Source: Pegoplata infirma (lineage: Eukaryota; Arthropoda; Insecta; Diptera; Anthomyiidae). Taken from it: 64,000 nt of DNA. The position numbers and the translations under genes were made by a program. A model generated the notes under the pieces. The model searched no databases. It saw only the letters and a program-made list of their open reading frames with translations, and was not told where the DNA came from. Shown in pieces: positions 45,715 through 56,275 of the stretch. The DNA lies in contig OY992537.1 of the NCBI GenBank assembly GCA_963921195.1, forward strand, positions 61,368,400-61,432,399. The letters are read 5' to 3'. Numbering within the stretch: the stretch's first letter is position 1; each line of letters opens with the position of its first letter.

Positions 45715-48700
45715 CTGAAATGGGGAAAGAAAAAAACAAGTTACATGCAAAATTTAATTGAAAATCATCACAATGTGATTATTGCTAAACTTTAATCATG
45801 TTATGATCATTTAGGAGTCAAAGCAGGATTATTTGGGATTACATTATGATCATTGGAATCATTATAGATTAGACTAGCTTAGAAAGGCCCTTTGCACTGC
45901 GACCAATTTGATGTTTTGTGCAGCTTAGAATGTGCTCTAGTTGTTGAGGCTTTTAATAAAGTCAAATATCCTATTTGGCATGGATTCCCATATACACTGC
46001 GAATCACATCAATAAGGAATTGAGTTTTTCACTTTTTAATCGAATATATCTTTGTAACGAATAAGCGGAAAAATATAAAAAAAGCACTGATAAAGACCAT
46101 TATCTAGCTAATAATGTCAAATAATAACAATAATCAAAAGACTGAAAAAGTCCTTTAAAAAAATATTTTTCCGTAAACTGTTAAAAAATCACTAGTTTTT
46201 TTTGAATCACTTAATAAGGAATTTTGGAATTCAGACCAAGTAGGACCTAAATCGAATTTATAATGAATAGCAATTCTCAAACAATAAAAACAAAACAATT
46301 TTGATTCGAATTTTAATGAAAATGGGACCCATAAAGCTCTTAGCTCTTCCGAAAAGGAAAAAGAACTAACTTTGAAGTCCAAAGTGCTAAAGGCCGTTGA
46401 AATCGCGGAAATAATAGAGAGGGGGAAAACTGCTGTATGCAATTATCTAAATAACATTCAGAACTATGGAAAAAACATGAATGGGCGAACTAAAATGGCA
46501 ACAGCAAAACGAGATCGACAAAAATTTTAATAAAATGCGAGTATTTGTACAGTCCGTTGCGTTTAAAATTCAAGTGAGTTTATAGCTCGTCGAAAATTAC
46601 GCAACAATTAATTGCTAAATGCCAAACGTAGTTAACAGCGCCTTAAACTCGCCAGGAATACAATGGCACGGTCTGAGTATTTTTTTTTTTTAATTATTCC
46701 GACAAAAAAAAATGAATAGACGGATACAATCGTTGTCAGTGATTTGAGACAATAAAAACAGTTTTTGCATGGCTGACAGATCATAGAAGGTGTCGTTATG
46801 GTACACTCAAAAAAAAAAACTGTAATGTTAGCAAAAAAAGCTTGTAAACCTACAAGAAAATTTGCTGATTTTGAACCCACAATTTTTTTGCTAAAGTTAG
46901 CAAAAATGTTTTGCCAATAATTAGTTAACTAAATTTTTTTTTTTTGACACATTTGAGGACCCCATTGGGTTCGGACCCGATAGGTCCAGACCCCGATGGG
47001 CCTAGACCTAGTTGGGTTCCTTAAAAATCGTCGTAGTTTTTGATCCAAAATTTGTGTCCGTTTCGCTCTACCTTGCTTAGTTTTTGAGATACGTAATTAT
47101 AGGGGACCACTGGGGTCTTGAGAATTAAAAAACTCGATAACTTCAAAAATATTACTCGGAGAGCTTTTGACTATTTTGCGGTCTTGTTCTACGTATTGAG
47201 AGCTACAAAAATGCTTTTGGACTTTTTGTTGTGTCGGCAATATTTACCGAGATATGAGCATTTTAAAATTTTCGGGAATGCTAACTTTTTTGGATCCAAA
47301 GTTAGGGCCCATTAGGGTCCACACATGTGAAGAGGACCCGCGAAAGTATGGAGATTCTAAGAACCAAAAATGCCCTCCATTTTGCTCTATCTGGCTTAGT
47401 TTCCGAGATAGAGCCATTTTAAGTTTTCTGAAAATAAAAAAAATTTACCATTTATTTTTGCTAATGTTAGCAAAAAATCTTGTAAAAATGTTGTCAACTC
47501 AATTTCAAATCTTAGCAAAAGAAATTAGTTCAACGTTTGTTTAAAATTGCTAATGTGCTAAATGAAGTTTACAAGAATTTTTTGCTAACATGCTAATCTC
47601 AACTAAAAATTTGCTAAAAGTTAGCTAACTAGCGTTAGCAAAAAAAAATTAGTAAATCTACTAACGTATTTTTTTGAGTGTATGGGGTGCGATATTCTAC
47701 TGTGGCATCATAACTATTCCTTACGTTTCCATCGATGCTTCTTAAGTTTGCAATTAAGGGGTGGCAGTTTTTGCAATTTTCCACAGACTATGAGCTCATT
47801 TAATTTTAAATTTACAAATACCCACAAAATCACCACTTTCTTTGAAAAATTTGCAACCTGTCAAAGTGAAATTCGAGGGAATTCTTAAAATTTCTGTCGA
47901 TCTCGTTCTGTTGTTGCTATTTTAGTGCGTCCATTCGTGTTTTTCCATAGTTCTAAATGTTATTTAAATAATTGCAACAGGTTTTGCCCCTCTCTATTAT
48001 TTTCGCGATTTCAGTGGCCTTTAACACTTTGAACTTCAAATTCAATGCTTTTTCCTTTTTGGAAGAGCTAAGAGCTGTTGTGAGTCTCATTTTTATTGAA
48101 ATTCGAAACGAAACCGTTTTGTTTTAATCGTTTCCTTAAATTGGTATTCATAACAAATTGGATTCTGGTCCTACTTGGTCGGTATTCCAAAATTCCTTAT
48201 TCAAGTGATTCATAAAAAACTAGTAATTTTTAACAAGTTGCCGAAAAATATTTTTTAAAGGACTTTTTGTAGTCTTTTGATTATTGTTATTATTTGACAT
48301 TATTAGATAGATAATGGTCGTTATCAGTGTATTTTTTTATATTTTTCCGCCTATTCGTTACAAAGATATATTCGATAAAATAGTGAAAAACTCGTTTTCT
48401 TATTGATGTGATTCGAAGTGTATCTAATGCCCCAAAGATGTCAACTTTGTTTGTCATGAAGTCTCGGGCATACACAAAGAATGTGTTCTGCCGTTTTGGC
48501 GTCAACTTCACAGAATCTACATATTTCAGTGTTTGATAAATTTTTCTACCTAAGTTGATAGCGAAGATTAAAATGTCCGGTGAGGTAACCAGTTAGATTC
48601 CTCAGATCATTTTTGTCGAGAGTAAGTAATCGTTTAGATACTCCAGGGAATGGAGTGTAGTTCCAGTGGTAGTAGTTCAAGTGGTACGTAAATTCAGATT

Positions 48701-51700
48701 CCCTTCATGATTGTAAACTTTCCTTGATGTGCCCACAGAAGGGTTCCGGGCCGATAAAAGGGCATCTTGCACCACGATTGGCCAGATAGTCTGCTCGTTC
48801 GTTGTCTAAATGCCCCTCTAGGCTCGGGAGCCAACTAAGAGTGAGGTCATTGTTACGGCCCAGTTCGTTTACGGAAAGAATACAATCCATGACAAGTTTC
48901 GAAGTAACATCATAGGCTGATATAGCCTTCAATGCTGCTTAATGGTACTTTCCACTATCACAATTTTCCATTATACACATCAAAATTTACCAAATTCCTA
49001 AAAATTTTTGGATTCTTTTTTGATTGAAACCTAGTCGTATCTAATAAGTGAACAATTTCTAGCCAAATTTTTTAAAAAAATATTTTGCTAACATGGTGAA
49101 ATTACGCTTGTATAATGGAAATGTGTGATAGTGAAAGTACCCTTTCCATTATACAAGCGTAATTTCACCATGTTAGCAAAATATTTTTTTAAAAAATTTG
49201 GCCGGAAATTGTTCACTCATTAGATACGACTAGGTTTCAATTAAAAAAGAATCCAAAAATCTTTAGGAAGTTGGTAAATTTTGATGTGTATAATGGAAAA
49301 GTGTGATAGTGGAAAGTACCCTTTAACTGTCAGATAATATATAAATGTTTTTTTGTATAGCTACGTAAACATTTTGACACACAAATATATGAGGCATTCC
49401 ACACCAAATGTCCAGCGAAAAAACATGCGTACCGTAAACTTATGAAACTTAGAAAATTGCGTTTTTGGTTTTTCAATTTTTCGAAAACTGGGCTTAGGAT
49501 TCGTGGTCAAATATTGGAAAAATGGTCAAATTTGTGGCGAGTTGCCATGGTTAAATAGTATTTATCACATTAAAACGGAATGCACCTCAATCTCAAAAAT
49601 TTACATTCTTATATAGTTTTGTATGGGCTATCGATTAATTTTTTTTTTTTTTGGAAAATTTTCAGATTTTTTTTAAAAAGTCAATTTATCAAAAATCCGG
49701 CCACTTTTTTTTTTTCTTTTTTAAATTTTTTTTTAAGTTAAGATGTTTGTCCATCCACATAAAAAAATCAGAAACGCGTTCATCTTTTTTTCGAGAAAAT
49801 CGCATTTAAATTTTAAATTTCATAACAATTTAGTAATTTGCTTGTATTTTCTTGTTTCAATATTGCGTATGAGTAATATTTATGCAATTAATAATACTCA
49901 TTCGCAACGTTAAAACAAAACAAGTAGAAAAGTTAAATTCGACTTTGCCGAATCTATGAATACCCTCCACAATGCATTTTTTTAAAGGGTAGTACATTTT
50001 TTAACGTGAAAAAATTAACAATTTTGATTGGAAATATTTTATTTTGAGTAAAAAACTCTTTTTGTCATTTTTTTTTTTTTTAAAAAGAACAATTACAAAT
50101 TTTTTGTTTTTGAGTGTAAAATTTTTTTCGAGTGTAATGTTTTTTTACTGTAAAAATATTTCTAAGTGAATGTACGTACGTATGTACACAAAATATTGGA
50201 ATTTTTGTAAAAAAAAACACAATTTTTTTTTTGTGTAAATTTTTTTTGAGTGTAAAATTTTTTTTGAGTGTAAAACTTTTTTTGAGTAAAATTTTTTTCG
50301 AGTGTAAATTTTAAGTTACCAATGCTTTTAAAACTAAACAAGTTTAAAAATCATTGCTTTAAAATTAAACAAGTTTGAAAAGCATTGTTTAGTTACCACC
50401 AATGCTTTCTAAACTTGTTAAAACACGTGTCATTTTAGATGAAACTAATCTGAAATTCAGGGTTTTGCTTATAACTTTTAAACCACTGGACCGATTAAGC
50501 TGAAATTTAACTTCAAATAGGCCCGGGGAACGGCAAAGATACATGCCAAGCTTCAGTAGTCTCATTATTGTCTTTCGAAAGTTATCGTGTTTTTTATCTC
50601 GTAAATTCGCGAAACACCCTTGCCGAAATTTACTCTTTTGCTCATAACTTTTGAACCACTGGACCGATTTGGCTGGATTGCAATACCAATCTGACCAGGT
50701 AAATGACAAATATATATGCCAAACTTCAGTAGCCTCTGTAATGTCTTTCAAAAGTTAGCGTGTTTTCTACGGACGGACAGACAGACAGACGGACGGACGG
50801 ACGGACGGACATCGCTAGATCGACTTAAAATCGATCGAGGATCATAAATATATATACTTTATGGGGTCCCAGACCAATATTTCGATGTGTTACAAACGGA
50901 ATGACAAACTTATATATACCCTCTATCACTAGAGTGGAGGGTATAAAAATACAAGCAAATTACAAAATTGTTATGAAATTTAAAATTCAAATGCGATTTT
51001 CTCGAAAAAAAAAACGAAGAACGCGTTTTTGATTTTTTTTTTTTTTTGTGTGAATGGACAAACATCTAAACTTTAAAAAACAAAATTAAAAAAGAAAAAA
51101 AAAAGTGGCTTTTCAATTTATGGAAAATTTTAATCGATAGCCCATACAAAACTATATAAGAATGTAAACTATTGAGATTGTGGTGCATTCCGTTTTAATG
51201 TGATAAATATTTAATCAAGGCAACTCGCCACAAATTTTACCTTTTTTCCAATATTTGATCACGCCTCCTAAGCCCAGTTATTGAAAATTTGAAAAACCGA
51301 AAACGCAATTTTCTTAGTTCCATATAGGGCTATCCAAACAACCTATTCAGAAATTTACGGGGCACATGTTTTTCTGTAGCGGGACATTTGGTGTGGAATG
51401 CCTCATATATGGCATTTATCAAATTTTAACGAACTGCCCCATAATCTCAAAAATTTACAATTTTGTATATTTTTTTATGGGCTATCGATTGAAAATTTTT
51501 ATTTTAAAAAATTTTCAAAACCCGTTCTGAAATTTCACATTTTTTAAAAAAGTCAATTTATCAAAAATCCGGCCAATTTGTTTTCTTTTTTAATTTCTTT
51601 TGGGTTTAAATGGTTGTCTATCCACAGAAAAAAAAATCAGAAGTGTGTATTTCTTTTTTTTTCGATAAAATCTCATTTGAATACTCAATTTTATAAAAAT

Positions 51701-54700
51701 TTTGTAATTTCCTTATTTCAACATAGCATATATTTGTAACACATACATACGCTATGTTGAACAAGAAAATTACAAAATTATTATGAAATTTAATATTCAA
51801 ATGCGATTTTCTCGAAGAAAAACTAAAACGCGATTTTTGTCACTCAAAAAACTAACACTCAAAAATAAATAGTTACACTCAAAAAAGATTTACACTCATT
51901 TTTTTTTTACCAAAAATGACTAAAAAATTGTTTTTTCTAAAAATATATTTTTAATACACCTTTACCAATTTTGTTTCAGAAATATTTAAAAAATTATTTA
52001 TTTTTAAAAATTTGCAATTATATTTAAGAATATGGGTGATTCCATGTCAAACCGCACAGAAAACTGTAATTTTCGGATTTGTCACCTCCGATTTTAATGA
52101 AATTCACAAAAAATATTTCACATGCGTTGTTTTCATAAAATGATTACCTTACAGGCTCCAAAAATTTTTAGTTTTCGAAATATGGCGACTTGAAAATTGG
52201 CAAAAACGTTAAATTTTCAATTAGGTGCACATACAAAGTCACCCATAACTTTAAAACTATAAAACCCACAATTACCAAATAGGTACCATTTGAAAGCTAA
52301 AAGGATTACCTTAAAAGTTACATGCACAATTTTTTCTTGTAATGAAAGGTCAAAGGTCATATTTCAATGTCTAATGTTCAAAGACCTATATCTCAAAATC
52401 CGATATTTTTAAAATTCTCAAAAAAATATATGATAACAATCAAGTCTTTCCCTACATTTGTATCAAAATTTCAGGGTGGAAACTCATATGGTTCCAAAGT
52501 TACAGAGGAAAACGTGCTCGAAGGCAAGGGTTTTTCTACGAGTTCATACGAAAAATATTGCACAAACAAAACAATATACATAGTCGTAAACAAAGGTGCG
52601 GGCCTAGAACAAGGCTTAATACTTTTTATGTATTTTGAGTAATATCTTAGGGGTTTTCTTGTTATTTTACAAGGAAAGTCCTCGAAAGTGAACATACCTG
52701 ATTTCTTTGAAATTTATACACAAGCTAGAAAAACTAAATCTAAAATCAACCAGTCTGAGCTTGTCGGCCTAAATTCAGGTTAAACGGGGTTAAAAATTAC
52801 CTATTTTCAGTTATTTTAAAGTTTAGGTACTTTATATTGATGCCATATATAACAGATCGGTTTCATTCGAAACCTATATTCTTCCATAGTAGGGAAATAG
52901 GAATGGGGTGGGGGAACCGTATGTTCAAAGCGGAATAAAGCTCATAAAAAAGAATATAATCAAGCATAAAAATGGTTTTGAAATGGAAACACTAATGCTT
53001 CGAACTTCTTTGAATTTTTGCCTTATTTTATTTTGGACACACTAACAAAGATTTTTTTTTTTTTAATTCGGATGAAACCCGACCTGTAAGAAAACTGCCC
53101 ATAAAAAATTCATGTGCTTGCTTAATTTAAATAGAAAATTGTACCAATAATGAAATTTTTTACAAAAACTATAACAAATACTATACATTTTTAACAAAAA
53201 CAATTATGCAACAAATAAAATGTCTCAAACATACGCCATTTTTTTTTTTTTTTTTCAAATGAAACGGATCTGATATAAGTGGCATCAAAGTTAAAATTAC
53301 TAAAAATCGGTCATTTTTGACTCCCGTTTAACCCTTTAAAACTAAATTAAGACCAATAAGCTCAGACAGGTCGATGTTAGATATTTGTTGTCTTTCATGG
53401 GCATTAATTTCAAAGAAATTACGTATGTTCACTTTGAAGATTTTCCTTGTAAGAAAACAAGAAAACCCTACAATAAAATTCAGTTTTGATAGTGAAATCA
53501 AATTCAGGAGGTCGAAATATTAATAAATAATGGGTTCAGTTTTTAGGTCCGTCCCATTGTTTGTTTACTGCTAGCAGCATGCTAGCATGCTATGCTGCTT
53601 TGTGTGTGTAAGCTTTTGCATATGAACTCGTAGAGAAAATCTTGACTGCAAGCACGTTTTCCTCTGTAACTTTGGAACCATATGAGTGTCCACCCTGAAA
53701 TTTTGATACAAATGTAGGGAAAGACTTGATTGTTATCATATATTTTTTTGAGAATTTTAAAAATATCGGATTTTGAGATATAGGTCTTTGAACATTAGAC
53801 CTTGAAATATGACCTTTGACCTTTCGTTACAAGAAAAAATTGTGCATGCCACTTATAAGGTAATCCTTTCAGCTTTCAAATTATACCTATTTGGTAATTG
53901 TGGGTTTTATAGTTTTAAAGTTATGGGTGACTTTGTATGTGCACCTTATTGAAAATTTGAGGTTTTTGCCAATTTTCAAGACGCCATATTTCGAAAACCG
54001 AAAGGTTTTGGAGCCAGAAAGGTAATGATTTTAGGAACACTATCCATTTGCAATATATTTGTCAAATTTTATTTAAATCGAAGGTGACAAATCCGAATGC
54101 TGTGTGGTTTGAGGTGGATTTGCCCATATGTTTCAGAAATTTCTAATTATCTCAGAAATTTCACTTTATATTTCCGAAATTTACATTTGTATTTGAAAGT
54201 TTTCTAAATAATTTTTAAATTTTTCATTTACATATATTTCAAAAATTTCCAATTACAATATTTAAGAACTTTTTATTTCTATGTCAATATTTTTTTTTTA
54301 ATTATTTTCTTTTACAATTTTTCATCCAAAATTTAAAAAAAAAAAAAAAAACTTCACCAATATTTTGACCTACCACATTGTAAAAACGACTATTTCAAAA
54401 AAATAATTTGAAAAAAATTTTTTAAAATTGTTAAAGAAATATTTTGAGTAGGTTTATTCTAGCTCGAGGTTATTATTTCCTTTACTAATTAAAACTATGA
54501 TAATTATTTTTCTGTTTTTATTTTATTTATGTTGGTAATTTTTTGCAAGACTTAATCGACACGTGTTTCGGGATTTGTCAGATCCATTGTCAAGATTATT
54601 TAGAAAAATTAAAAACCCTATACAACAAGTAGCAAAGGGTATTTAATGACAATCGTTAATGATCAAACTAAAATATTAATGTATTAATATTGTCAATTAA

Positions 54701-56275
54701 GTCTTGCAAAAATTACCAACATAAATAAATTTAAAACAGAAAAATGATTTTCTTGAAAATTATTCTATGAGAATATCATAGTTTTAATTAGTAAAGGAAA
54801 TAATGACCTCGAGCTAGAATAAACCTATTCAAAATATAATATTTTAAAGGTCGAATAAAACAATTTTAATTTTTTAATAAAAATTAATGAGAATTGTTAA
54901 AGAAATCATTTTTGTCAATTTTTTTTTAAATCCGCAGAAAAAAGGTTTTTGGTGAAAAAAAAAAATTCGCGAAACCAGTGTCTCTCAAATGCAATACCAA
55001 ACATATACTCAGGGTAACAACAACTAAATGTATTAAGTTTCAGTCCTATCTGCACTCAAAAAATGATGACGGTAGATTGCACTACAAAAAACAGTTAAAA
55101 CTACTACATTTACTGTTAATTAGGCGTCCACTACATTTTACCGTAAAATCAACCAAAAATTTTTGTTGTTTTTAATTATTGGTTAACAACTACAAAAAAC
55201 GGTAAAAACTTCTTCAAATTACAGTTGTTTTTACTGTAACTCAAATTGTCTAAATTTTCTTCTAAACGTCAAAAACGGTTAAAATTATTTGGAAATAATT
55301 CCTGCTGCATCTGACACTTCCAACTCGTTCAACACATCCGTTTTTCTAAAAATTTCTAGAAATTATAAGTTTTTTTATAGACTAAAAACAACTACATAAT
55401 ACAACTGTTACTACAATGAAATAATTTTTTGTACTTATTTTTAAAAACGACTAAAAAAATATTTGTTTGAGATTTTTCATACAAAAACAACTGCAGTTGT
55501 AGTTGAAAACAACAACTACTACTTACTACAAATAACCGGCATGTAATAACTGCAATAATTTTCTAAGTGTTTGAAACTTTTTGGCCGTGAGCCCTTTTTA
55601 ATTTTTTAACTTACTTGTATGTTAATTGTCCCAAAAGGCAATCCTTTTCAGCCAAAGGCAATAGCGGAAAACTATGAAATGGTCCTACCTTATTCCAGTA
55701 CATATGATTAGAACCCGAAACAGAAGTGGAGTTATATAAAAAACTACGATATCTGTAAAATTCATAAATTTCATTAATAACATTAAAGTATAATTAATTT
55801 TATTCAAAAACCTACTTATTAACTAAATTATCCCCAGCTATGCCACAATCCAAATGCGGTATATTACGTACATGAGACATGGGGCCACGATCTCCGTGAC
55901 GTATTACCAACAAAACACCTTGCAATTTCCAACCATCTAAAATACCACCATCATCCAATCGATTGATTTGGCTCAATGGTGTACAACGTGTTTTATATTT
56001 GGCAAAACTACTCGATTCGAATGAAGGTGCTGCTGTTATAGCGGAACCATAATATTGAGTTTTACCATTTAAAATGTAACTCAGCGAGGATGAATTACGT
56101 CCAATATACTTGTACATGCCTTGAAAAGGGAGAAAATTATATTTGGAATGAAATTATTTTTCGTTGCAATGGAGGACTCACCTGCTATTAATAAAAATAT
56201 CCATATGCTTAAAATCAAGTAGCAGTATAAAGTTCTATGTTGTGTGGAGAACCGTATTAGTTCCTTTAGCAACAT
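44487..56275 (-). CDS. PXYLP1: 2-phosphoxylose phosphatase 1-like protein, four coding exons
   Basis: Joining 56275..56182, 56119..55816, 55752..55615 and 45714..44487 gives 1,764 nt, or 587 residues plus stop, with every junction in phase and GT..AG introns. A hydrophobic segment at about residues 15-31 suggests a type II Golgi anchor. The histidine acid phosphatase signature RHGDRGP lies at 105-111, a conserved YTTRVRRTFQSA block at about 232-243, and the C-terminal catalytic SGHD at 473-476. Paired Cys motifs (FCFSDCACP, MCHDAPWPC), YAARLAFE and LCPIENIIRF also match the vertebrate PXYLP1 family as I know it. That family removes the 2-phosphate from xylose in the glycosaminoglycan linker. 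The protein is longer than the roughly 480-residue vertebrate form, partly through an Asp/Asn/Gly-rich insert at about residues 350-415. The ATG at 56275 has A at -3 and precedes the anchor. Family assignment is firm; substrate is inferred. Confidence 0.93.
45862..45994 (-). pseudogene. 3'-terminal coding fragment of a split RNase H-class LINE
   Basis: The minus strand reads YGNPCQIGYLTLLKAS and on to a stop near 45885. It continues the Cys/His tail at 48421-48640, where LINE proteins usually have a LGNP-like motif. The 2.4-kb Tc1-like foldback separates the two parts. Confidence 0.6.
46333..46530 (+). pseudogene. Tc1/Tc3-like transposase N-terminal fragment
   Basis: The frame reads KALSSSEKEKELTLKSK, then AVEIAEIIERGKTAVCNYLN and NIQNYGKNMNGRTKMATAKR before a stop. 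This matches the helix-turn-helix DNA-binding start of Tc1/Tc3-type transposases (KTAV..NFL..P..YG....GR). The downstream catalytic DDE domain is not present. Sequence after the stop (46531-46650) still hints at the second helix-turn-helix in other frames. The opposite arm has an inverted, more decayed copy. Confidence 0.7.
46804..47680. mobile_element. D-family MITE (CACTC ends) with an inverted K module
   Basis: CACTCAAAAAAAAAAACTGT at the left and TATTTTTTTGAGTG at the right, TA on both sides. GCTAACATTAGCAAAAA-type words lie at both ends. The middle (46935-47420) is the K module in inverse orientation. Confidence 0.75.
48421..49380 (-). pseudogene. Split RNase H and Cys/His tail of a non-LTR retrotransposon
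   Basis: The minus strand reads IYILSDS near 49340, is interrupted by the element at 48943-49322, then AALKAISAYDVTSKLVMD, LTLSWLPSLEGHLDNERADY, LTGYLTGHFNLRY and ICRFCEVDAKTAEHILCVCP. These are the RNase H and Cys/His tail of I/LOA/R1-type LINEs. PGH is degraded and there are in-frame stops and frame changes. The last part continues at 45994. Confidence 0.75.
48943..49322. mobile_element. 380-bp foldback MITE with TTAA duplication
   Basis: TTAA at 48939-48942 and 49323-49326. Ends read GGTACTTTCCACTATCACA and its inverse. Arms of about 185 bp are close to perfect (GCTAACATGGTGAAATTACG). TTAA with AGGGT-type ends suits piggyBac or Kolobok relatives. Confidence 0.8.
49390..51405. mobile_element. 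A-family foldback element, complete, with a mini-me inside
   Basis: TGAGGCATTCCACACCAAAT at the left and ATTTGGTGTGGAATGCCTCA at the right, TA on both sides. Without the mini-me it is about 1 kb and almost wholly palindromic. It has no ORF of its own. Confidence 0.85.
49921..50950 (-). mobile_element. Mini-me-like element, type 1, complete
   Basis: The plus strand shows ACAAGTAGAAAAGTTAAATT, TTTTTTGAGTGTAAA units (50090-50310) and a GGACGGACAGACAGACAGAC run (50772-50812). It then has the ATCGACTTAAAATCGATCGA core, AATATATATACTTTATGGGG and the terminal CCCTCTATCACTAGAGTGG hairpin. It sits in the centre of an A-family copy. Confidence 0.85.
51408..51835. mobile_element. A-family fragment, lacking its outer end
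   Basis: It begins at GCATTTATCAAATTTTAACG, runs through CCGGCCAATTTG and GTTGTCTATCCAC to the palindromic centre near 51740, and ends at AACTAAAACGCGA. Confidence 0.65.
51836..52030. mobile_element. Mini-me minisatellite debris
   Basis: GTCACTCAAAAAACTAACAC and TTACACTCAAAAAAGATTTA match the internal minisatellite of type 1 mini-me copies. No ends or core. Confidence 0.5.
52033..54126. mobile_element. 2.1-kb foldback element (TA site, TGGG ends)
   Basis: TGGGTGATTCCATGTCAAAC at the left and the inverse of TGGGCAAATCCACCTCAAAC at the right, TA on both sides. Arms of about 870 bp match inverted (CGGATTTGTCACCTCCGATT; TTTGTATCAAAATTTCAGGG). The loop is near 52900-53260. No coding evidence. 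Confidence 0.8.
54440..54850. repeat. Palindrome with GGTTTATTCTAGCTCGAGGT ends
   Basis: GGTTTATTCTAGCTCGAGGT and ACTAATTAAAACTATGATA at the left are inverted at the right as ATCATAGTTTTAATTAGTAA and ACCTCGAGCTAGAATAAACC. The centre holds GACACGTGTTTCGGG. Not assigned to a family. Confidence 0.6.
55053..55569. mobile_element. E-like MITE (CACTC/AAGTG ends)
   Basis: CACTCAAAAAATGATGACGG at the left and GCAATAATTTTCTAAGTG at the right. The interior has CAACTGCAGTTGTAGTTG and TTTTTCATACAAAAACAAC words shared with the E family. Confidence 0.6.
55615..55752 (-). CDS. PXYLP1: PXYLP1-like exon 3
   Basis: 138 nt from a TTTTACAG acceptor to a strong AA/GTAAGT donor. It encodes a segment ending CLLGQLTYK that matches the Cys-x-x-Gly-Glu/Gln-Leu-Thr block of the family. 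It is too short to stand out as an ORF and was found by following reading phase from exon 2 to exon 4. Confidence 0.85.
55816..56119 (-). CDS. PXYLP1: PXYLP1-like exon 2 (catalytic RHGDRGP)
   Basis: 304 nt after a TTTTCAAG acceptor. It encodes the luminal stem and the phosphate-binding RHGDRGP loop with its nucleophilic His. The donor is AATAA/GTAGGT. An in-frame stop lies just past the donor, so splicing is required. Confidence 0.88.
56182..56275 (-). CDS. PXYLP1: PXYLP1-like exon 1 (start codon and membrane anchor)
   Basis: 94 coding nt give 31 codons plus one base. A short basic N-terminus (KELIR, QHR) precedes a hydrophobic run, as in a signal anchor. The donor is GCAG/GTGAGT. The split Gly codon is completed by the first two bases of exon 2. 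Confidence 0.85.

Larger units (their letters stand above)
45995..48420. mobile_element. Tc1-like foldback element, 2.4 kb, with transposase N-terminus in both arms
   Basis: CACTGCGAATCACATCAATA at the left and TATTGATGTGATTCGAAGTG at the right, TA on both sides. Arms of about 650-750 bp are inverted copies. Each arm holds the same decayed transposase start (plus strand 46333-46530; minus strand about 48100-47890). A MITE at 46804-47680 lies near the centre. Confidence 0.8.
45715..55614 (-). other. Intron 3 of the PXYLP1-like gene, 9,900 bp
   Basis: It runs from GTAAGT to CATTTCAG on the minus strand. Apart from about 150 bp at the acceptor end and short flanks, the visible content is mobile DNA: a split LINE, a Tc1-like foldback with an inner MITE, a TTAA element, two A-family copies with mini-me material, a 2.1-kb foldback, a smaller palindrome and a CACTC-end MITE. 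Confidence 0.85.

Noticed and set aside
48290..48511. Minus-strand ORF of 73 codons
   Set aside because: It is a shifted frame spanning the LINE remnant and the Tc1-like foldback arm.
50389..50751. 120-codon minus-strand ORF
   Set aside because: It lies inside a mini-me copy; the same DNA is broken in other copies.
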